DNA of 8,532 nt from Bordetella parapertussis (lineage in GTDB: Bacteria > Cyanobacteriota > Cyanobacteriia > PCC-6307 > Cyanobiaceae), in NCBI GenBank assembly GCA_943324725.2, contig CALPMR020000122.1:1-8532 (forward strand), read 5' to 3'. Within the stretch, counting starts at the first letter, position 1. Each line of letters opens with the position of its first letter. Positions 5,657 through 8,532 of this stretch are shown piece after piece. The notes under the pieces were generated by a model. That model did not search any database, had not been told where the DNA came from, and saw nothing but the letters and a program-made list of their open reading frames with translations. The position numbers and the translations under genes were made by a program.

Positions 5657-6742
5657 TCAACAGCAGCCCCCCGAGCCTGAGTCCGCGGCGGTGGTGAGGG
5701 GGGTGGCGTTGGTGGGCTCGTTGGTGGCCTGGCTGGCAAAGGGCAGGCTGCTGCCGCAGCCGGGGAAGAGGCCGAAGTGGCGGCTGAAGTCGCCGATGAA
5801 CGTGAAGTGCTCGCGGAAGCGGCTCTGGTGGAGCATCCGGTAGGTGTTGCCGCAGACGGGGAACACCCGACCGGTTTCGAGGGCGTGGTGCTGATCGAGA
5901 TCCCAGCGATCGGGAGACTGCGGGATCGTGCCCCGGTAGATCACGGCCTGGCCGTGGTCTTCGCAGGCGTCCTCGAGCTCGCTGATGTTGAACAGGCGAT
6001 AGGTGGCTGAATGAAATCGGGCCTCACCCACCAGGGGCGCGATCTGGGCCTCGGTGATCTGAATCGGCCGGTCCTGCACCAGGCGCGGATCGGCAAAGCC
6101 GGCACCCCTGGCCAGCCGCAGGAAATCATTCCAGTAGAGGGCACCCCCAAGGCATTCGCCGTACAGCACCGGCTGGCGCCTGACACTCTCCGGCAGGCGC
6201 CGATCGGCGTAGACATCGGAGAAGTAGAACTCACCGCCGGGCTTGAGCAACCGCTGCACGCCCCGCAGCACCGCTGCCTTGTCGGTGGAGAGGTTGAGCA
6301 CGCAGTTGGAGACGATCACATCGAAGCTGCCCGGCTCCAGCGGCAACAGCTCGAGGTTTTCGATCGTCCCCTCCAGGAAGGAGACGTTGTCAAAGCCGAA
6401 CTGCTGGGCGTGGAAATTCTGGTGGCGGCGGGCCACGGCGAGCTGCTCGGGCGTCATGTCGACCCCCAGCACCGAACCACCGGCGCCGACCAGCTGGGCC
6501 AGCAGGTAGACATCCCGGCCGGAACCACTGCCGAGATCGAGGATGCGGCAGCCCTCCAGCAGGGGCGGGCAGATCAGGCCGCAGCCGTAGTAGCGGTCGC
6601 TGACCTCTGGATGCACCTTGGCCAGCAGCGGCCTGAGCCAGCTCGGAACGGCATCGGCATCACAGCAGGCCGAGGTCTTGAGGTCGGCCGTACGCGTGAG
6701 CTGCTGGCCGTAATAGGCCTGGACGGCTTCCCGGGTGGTCAT
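5657..6742 (-). CDS. arsM: Arsenite S-adenosylmethionine methyltransferase
   Basis: The product is 361 aa. The SAM-binding motif ILDLGSGSGRD is at residues 67-77 and the second acidic strand end is GVDMT at 93-97. The cysteines match ArsM enzymes: LKTSACC (C26/C27), YYGCG (C54), SNCVLN (C147) and GECLGGALYWNDF (C197). By analogy with the algal CmArsM, C54, C147 and C197 would be the As(III)-binding triad. The enzyme methylates As(III) stepwise with SAM, giving methylated and volatile arsines, and acts in the cytoplasm. The C-terminal region continues with CGNTYRML and PGCGSS and ends in SGSGGCC; terminal cysteine pairs occur in many ArsM proteins. The start at 6742 is chosen because MTTREAVQAYYG is the family-typical beginning and GGAG lies 9 nt upstream. 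An in-frame extension to 6913 would cover the divergent promoter region. No arsR or arsenite exporter is in the window. Confidence 0.92.
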   Translation of the reverse strand: MTTREAVQAYYGQQLTRTADLKTSACCDADAVPSWLRPLLAKVHPEVSDRYYGCGLICPPLLEGCRILDLGSGSGRDVYLLAQLVGAGGSVLGVDMTPEQLAVARRHQNFHAQQFGFDNVSFLEGTIENLELLPLEPGSFDVIVSNCVLNLSTDKAAVLRGVQRLLKPGGEFYFSDVYADRRLPESVRRQPVLYGECLGGALYWNDFLRLARGAGFADPRLVQDRPIQITEAQIAPLVGEARFHSATYRLFNISELEDACEDHGQAVIYRGTIPQSPDRWDLDQHHALETGRVFPVCGNTYRMLHQSRFREHFTFIGDFSRHFGLFPGCGSSLPFASQATNEPTNATPLTTAADSGSGGCC

Positions 6743-6907
6743 GGATCGCGGCTCCGAGAGGTGTGGGGCAGGGAACGTGGTCTGTGCTTGAAACCGTATC
6801 CCCGAGCGGAATCGGGCCGTGGCAGACGCCAGGCCCGGATTGCCCTCCCCTGCTCCGGGGAGAAGTGCGGGGCGTAGCTTGGCGTGCCAGTCGATCAGCG
6901 TCGATCC
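6743..6907. promoter_or_regulatory. Divergent intergenic region between arsM and the PPC-glutaredoxin gene
   Basis: These 165 bp separate two outward-reading genes and should hold both promoters. Small dyads are visible (TGGCAGACGCCA near 6821-6832 and TTGGCGTGCCAG near 6879-6890), both built on TGGC/GCCA half-sites. No clear -10/-35 pair and no recognisable ArsR operator was found by eye. Confidence 0.4.
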
Positions 6908-7516
6908 ATGCATGCCCTACCGCTGCACCTCGGGCCCGGGAGCGATCTGCGCCTCAGCCTCGAGCAGCTGGCGGCGGAGCAGCAGTTGTCCGGCTTCGTG
7001 CTCGGGGTGGTGGGCAACCTCGCCCAGGCCGCCTTCCAGTGCCCCGGCCAGGCCGAACCCACCCTGCTCCAGGGTGATCTGGAGATCATCACGCTCAACG
7101 GCACCCTCTCCCCCCAGGGCGTGCATCTGCACCTGAGCCTCTCCGATGGCAGCTGCCAGGTCTGGGGAGGGCATCTGGAGCACGGCACGCTGGTGCTCAA
7201 AGGGGCCGATCTGCTGGTGGGGGTGCTCACCGATCAGGGCGTCGAAGAATCCCCTGCAGCGACGCCCCAGCCGCTGGTCGAGATCGCCGTGCTGCCGGGC
7301 TGCCCCTTTTCGGCCCGGGCCTTGCGCATGGTGCGCACCCTGGGGATCCCCCACGAGGTGCTCGAGGTGGTCAACGAGGAGCAGAGGCGCGAACTCGAAG
7401 CGCTCAGCGGCCAGAGGAGCCTGCCCCAGGTGTTCATCGACGGCCAGTCGATCGGCGGCTACGGGGCCCTGGCCGATCTGCATGCCCGCGGCGAGCTGGA
7501 GCCCTTGCGGCACTGA
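6908..7516 (+). CDS. PPC (DUF296) domain - glutaredoxin fusion protein
   Basis: The product is 202 aa in two parts. Residues 1 to about 108 match the PPC/DUF296 (PD1-like) domain: LGPGSDLRLSLEQ, GFVLGVVGNLAQAAFQCP, then the characteristic GVHLHLSLSDGSCQVWGGHL (71-90). Its histidines (H73, H75, H89) sit where bacterial and archaeal PPC proteins place conserved metal-site residues. A short linker (about 110-121) leads to a glutaredoxin domain at 122-200. That domain has the active site CPFS (C132-S135, one cysteine only), the cis-proline loop SLPQVFIDG (P173) and the GGY glutathione-site motif (183-185). It is probably a cytoplasmic thiol-redox or sensor protein; bacterial PPC domains form trimers but their role is poorly known. 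It is divergent from arsM and coupled to the next gene. The start at 6908 matches the PPC domain edge; GTG 6884 would add eight residues. Confidence 0.88.
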   Translation: MHALPLHLGPGSDLRLSLEQLAAEQQLSGFVLGVVGNLAQAAFQCPGQAEPTLLQGDLEIITLNGTLSPQGVHLHLSLSDGSCQVWGGHLEHGTLVLKGADLLVGVLTDQGVEESPAATPQPLVEIAVLPGCPFSARALRMVRTLGIPHEVLEVVNEEQRRELEALSGQRSLPQVFIDGQSIGGYGALADLHARGELEPLRH

Positions 7517-8076
7517 TGACAACGCTGCAAATGCAGACGCAGTCCGGCTGCGGGCTGGCGATCGGCCGCTATCCGCGCTTCCGCTATGACGCCAGTGGCG
7601 GCGGCGGCGGCGCGGCCCTGGGACCCCACGATCGCGGCGGCTGGCAGCCCCTGAGCTTTGAGCCTGCCGCCCTCAGCATTCCGGATCTGAGCTGGCGCAC
7701 CACCCGCTTTCTGGGCCTGCCCCTGCCACCTGGACTCAGCATTTCCATCCATCCGGAGCGGCTGGAGGGACGCTGGCAGCTAGCCACCGGCGCCCTGGAG
7801 CTCCAATTCCACGCCCGTTTCCGCTTCGCCCTGGGCGCTCTCTACCAGGCCCCCGACCTGATCGTGCGCACCGAGCTCACCACCAGGGCTGTGCAGGGAC
7901 AACGCCACAGCGCCCAGGGGCAGCCGCTTGATGGCAACGGCCAAGCTCTGCTGGTGGGAATCGCCACGGTGCAACCCACCGGCGTGAGCTGGCTCGATCG
8001 GTTCCTCGGCCTGCCCGATGAGGCACTCGCCCAGCTGCGCTGCCGTTTGATCCAGGCCCCAGCCGCGCCGATCTGA
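7516..8076 (+). CDS. Hypothetical protein (186 aa), coupled to the PPC-glutaredoxin gene
   Basis: The ATG overlaps the preceding stop in TGATG (7514-7518), so translation is likely coupled and the two genes form one operon. The sequence has no signal peptide and no membrane helix. The N-terminal part contains a glycine run (SGGGGGAALG, about 27-36). The middle alternates hydrophobic and polar residues in strand-like blocks: LSFEPAALSIPDLSW, LSISIHPERLEGRWQL, LELQFHARFRFALG, DLIVRTELTT. A paired motif, FLGLPLPPG (64-72) and RFLGLPDEAL, appears near both ends of the body. It reads as a beta-sandwich or barrel-like soluble protein, possibly lipid- or pigment-binding, but I recognise no family. 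The arsM/glutaredoxin neighbourhood hints at a stress or redox role, which is inference. Confidence 0.8.
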   Translation: MTTLQMQTQSGCGLAIGRYPRFRYDASGGGGGAALGPHDRGGWQPLSFEPAALSIPDLSWRTTRFLGLPLPPGLSISIHPERLEGRWQLATGALELQFHARFRFALGALYQAPDLIVRTELTTRAVQGQRHSAQGQPLDGNGQALLVGIATVQPTGVSWLDRFLGLPDEALAQLRCRLIQAPAAPI

Positions 8077-8094
8077 AGGCCTGGGCTGTTCCGT

Positions 8095-8120
8095 GCACCC
8101 CCAACTACGCAGGGGGATGC
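8095..8120 (+). terminator. Candidate terminator hairpin after the two-gene unit
   Basis: An 8-bp stem (GCA plus CCCCC against GGGGG and TGC, with one bulged A at 8117) and a 9-nt loop starts 18 nt after the stop of the 186-aa gene. There is no T-run. The region from here to the tRNA gene (about 140 nt) shows only a smaller 5-bp hairpin (8204-8217) and no supportable gene. Confidence 0.4.
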
Positions 8121-8257
8121 GGGCCCGGGCTGGCCCCTGAGAGCCACTGCCCGGAGCTTGAGCAGCACTGCATAGCCGCCATTGCCTTCGGGCTCAACCC
8201 CTAGAGCCCCAAGGCTCCAACGACAAGAACTCTTGCCACCACTTGCTTTTCTGCTCA

Positions 8258-8331
8258 CGCCCCCTGTTGGATTCGAACCAACGACCGGCTGCTTAGAAGG
8301 CAGCTGCTCTATCCGGCTGAGCTAAGGGAGC
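8258..8331 (-). tRNA. tRNA-Arg (anticodon UCU)
   Basis: The 74-nt gene on the minus strand folds into a full cloverleaf. The acceptor stem is GCTCCCT with AGGGGGC (one G-U pair) and discriminator G. The D-arm is GCTC/GAGC. The anticodon stem GCTGC/GCAGC encloses the loop CTTCTAA, giving anticodon TCT, which reads AGA/AGG. A 5-nt variable loop follows, and the T-arm GTTGG/CCAAC has loop TTCGAAT. The 3' CCA is not encoded. tRNA genes can serve as integration sites, but no integrase or duplicated 3' end is seen here. Confidence 0.97.
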
Positions 8332-8400
8332 TGGGGTGATGTTTCCGGCCTGGGGCCTGGAAGCAGGGGCAGATTGGATCTGCGCCGATGGATTCATGAT

Positions 8401-8423
8401 GCCTGCCCGCGGGCCAGGCAGGC
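8401..8423. repeat. Inverted repeat GCCTGCC / GGCAGGC
   Basis: This perfect 7-bp inverted repeat has a 9-nt spacer. The CCCGCGGG palindrome at 8406-8413 lies across the left arm and spacer. It sits between the tRNA gene (-) and the next gene (+), which diverge, so a terminator role is not expected. It could be an operator or simply GC-rich chance structure. Confidence 0.45.
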
Positions 8424-8493
8424 GCCGTCCCCGGGCTGGAGTTCGCGGCAGGGATGCAGCTCGTACAGTGATTGACCGTGCAACGATCGCCCT

Positions 8494-8532
8494 ATGGCGG
8501 CCACCCGGCTCAGCGACAGCCAGAAAACCGAG
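8494..8532 (+). CDS. N-terminus of a protein truncated by the window edge
   Basis: ATG 8494 opens a frame reading MAATRLSDSQKTE to the end of the window, 13 codons. The LSDSQK-type opening resembles the start of helix-turn-helix proteins whose first helix begins 'LSDSQK.ELV', which I recall from picocyanobacteria. That similarity is from memory and rests on few residues. The gene is divergent from the tRNA gene. No Shine-Dalgarno sequence is seen. Confidence 0.55.
   Translation, partial: MAATRLSDSQKTE

Noticed and set aside
6011..6877. 288-codon plus-strand ORF
   Set aside because: It is fully antisense to arsM, whose motifs are unambiguous.
6917..7522. 201-codon minus-strand ORF
   Set aside because: It is antisense to the PPC-glutaredoxin gene and has no domain of its own.
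7842..8258. 138-codon minus-strand ORF
   Set aside because: It starts at the tRNA 3' end and overlaps the 186-aa coding region antisense. No domain is recognisable.
8258..8331. tRNA-Arg as an integration site for a mobile element
   Set aside because: No integrase, no duplicated tRNA 3' end and no composition break are visible in the flanks.
1..8532. CRISPR array, insertion sequence, prophage or defence island
   Set aside because: No regularly spaced repeats, transposase or integrase motifs, or recognisable defence proteins were found. The genes are ordinary chromosomal types.

Overview
The window is GC-rich and looks like a chromosomal segment of a unicellular picocyanobacterium of the Cyanobium / freshwater Synechococcus type. 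Four lines of evidence point there. The cyanobacterial palindrome HIP1 (GCGATCGC) occurs four times. A near-perfect HLR1 box, the binding motif of the cyanobacterial response regulator RpaB, lies upstream of a small gene. The arsenite methyltransferase and the PPC (DUF296)-glutaredoxin fusion are of cyanobacterial style. Genes are tightly packed, small, and mostly lack strong Shine-Dalgarno sequences. The genus is an inference; no marker gene was searched.

Left part (1-1272): the minus strand carries the N-terminal part of a photolyase/cryptochrome gene that runs off the left edge. Upstream of it on the same strand are two small putative membrane proteins of 58 and 48 residues. The second has an AT-rich candidate promoter very close to its start. 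From about 783 to 1272 no gene can be supported. This stretch holds a 17-bp tandem duplication, a triple heptamer repeat and possible decayed coding sequence.

Middle part (1273-4956): a Nudix hydrolase (+) converges on a HicB-like small protein (-). The HicB-like gene is divergent from a 61-residue conserved-looking protein (+) that has the HLR1-like box just upstream. A large GH3-family glycoside hydrolase (+, 715 residues) follows. It converges on an alpha/beta hydrolase across a gap holding a perfect inverted repeat.

Right part (4957-8532): the minus strand has arsM followed by an alpha/beta-hydrolase (lipase-like) gene. Divergent from arsM is a two-gene plus-strand unit: a PPC/DUF296-glutaredoxin fusion, then an unrecognised 186-residue protein coupled through a TGATG overlap. 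arsM beside a glutaredoxin-bearing protein suggests an arsenic/thiol-redox neighbourhood, but no arsR, arsC or arsenite pump is visible. A tRNA-Arg(UCU) (-) and the first 13 codons of another plus-strand gene close the window.

No CRISPR array, insertion sequence, integrase, phage gene or obvious new defence system was seen. The items most worth following are the HLR1-associated small gene, the PPC-glutaredoxin fusion divergent from arsM, and the unrecognised coupled gene behind it.
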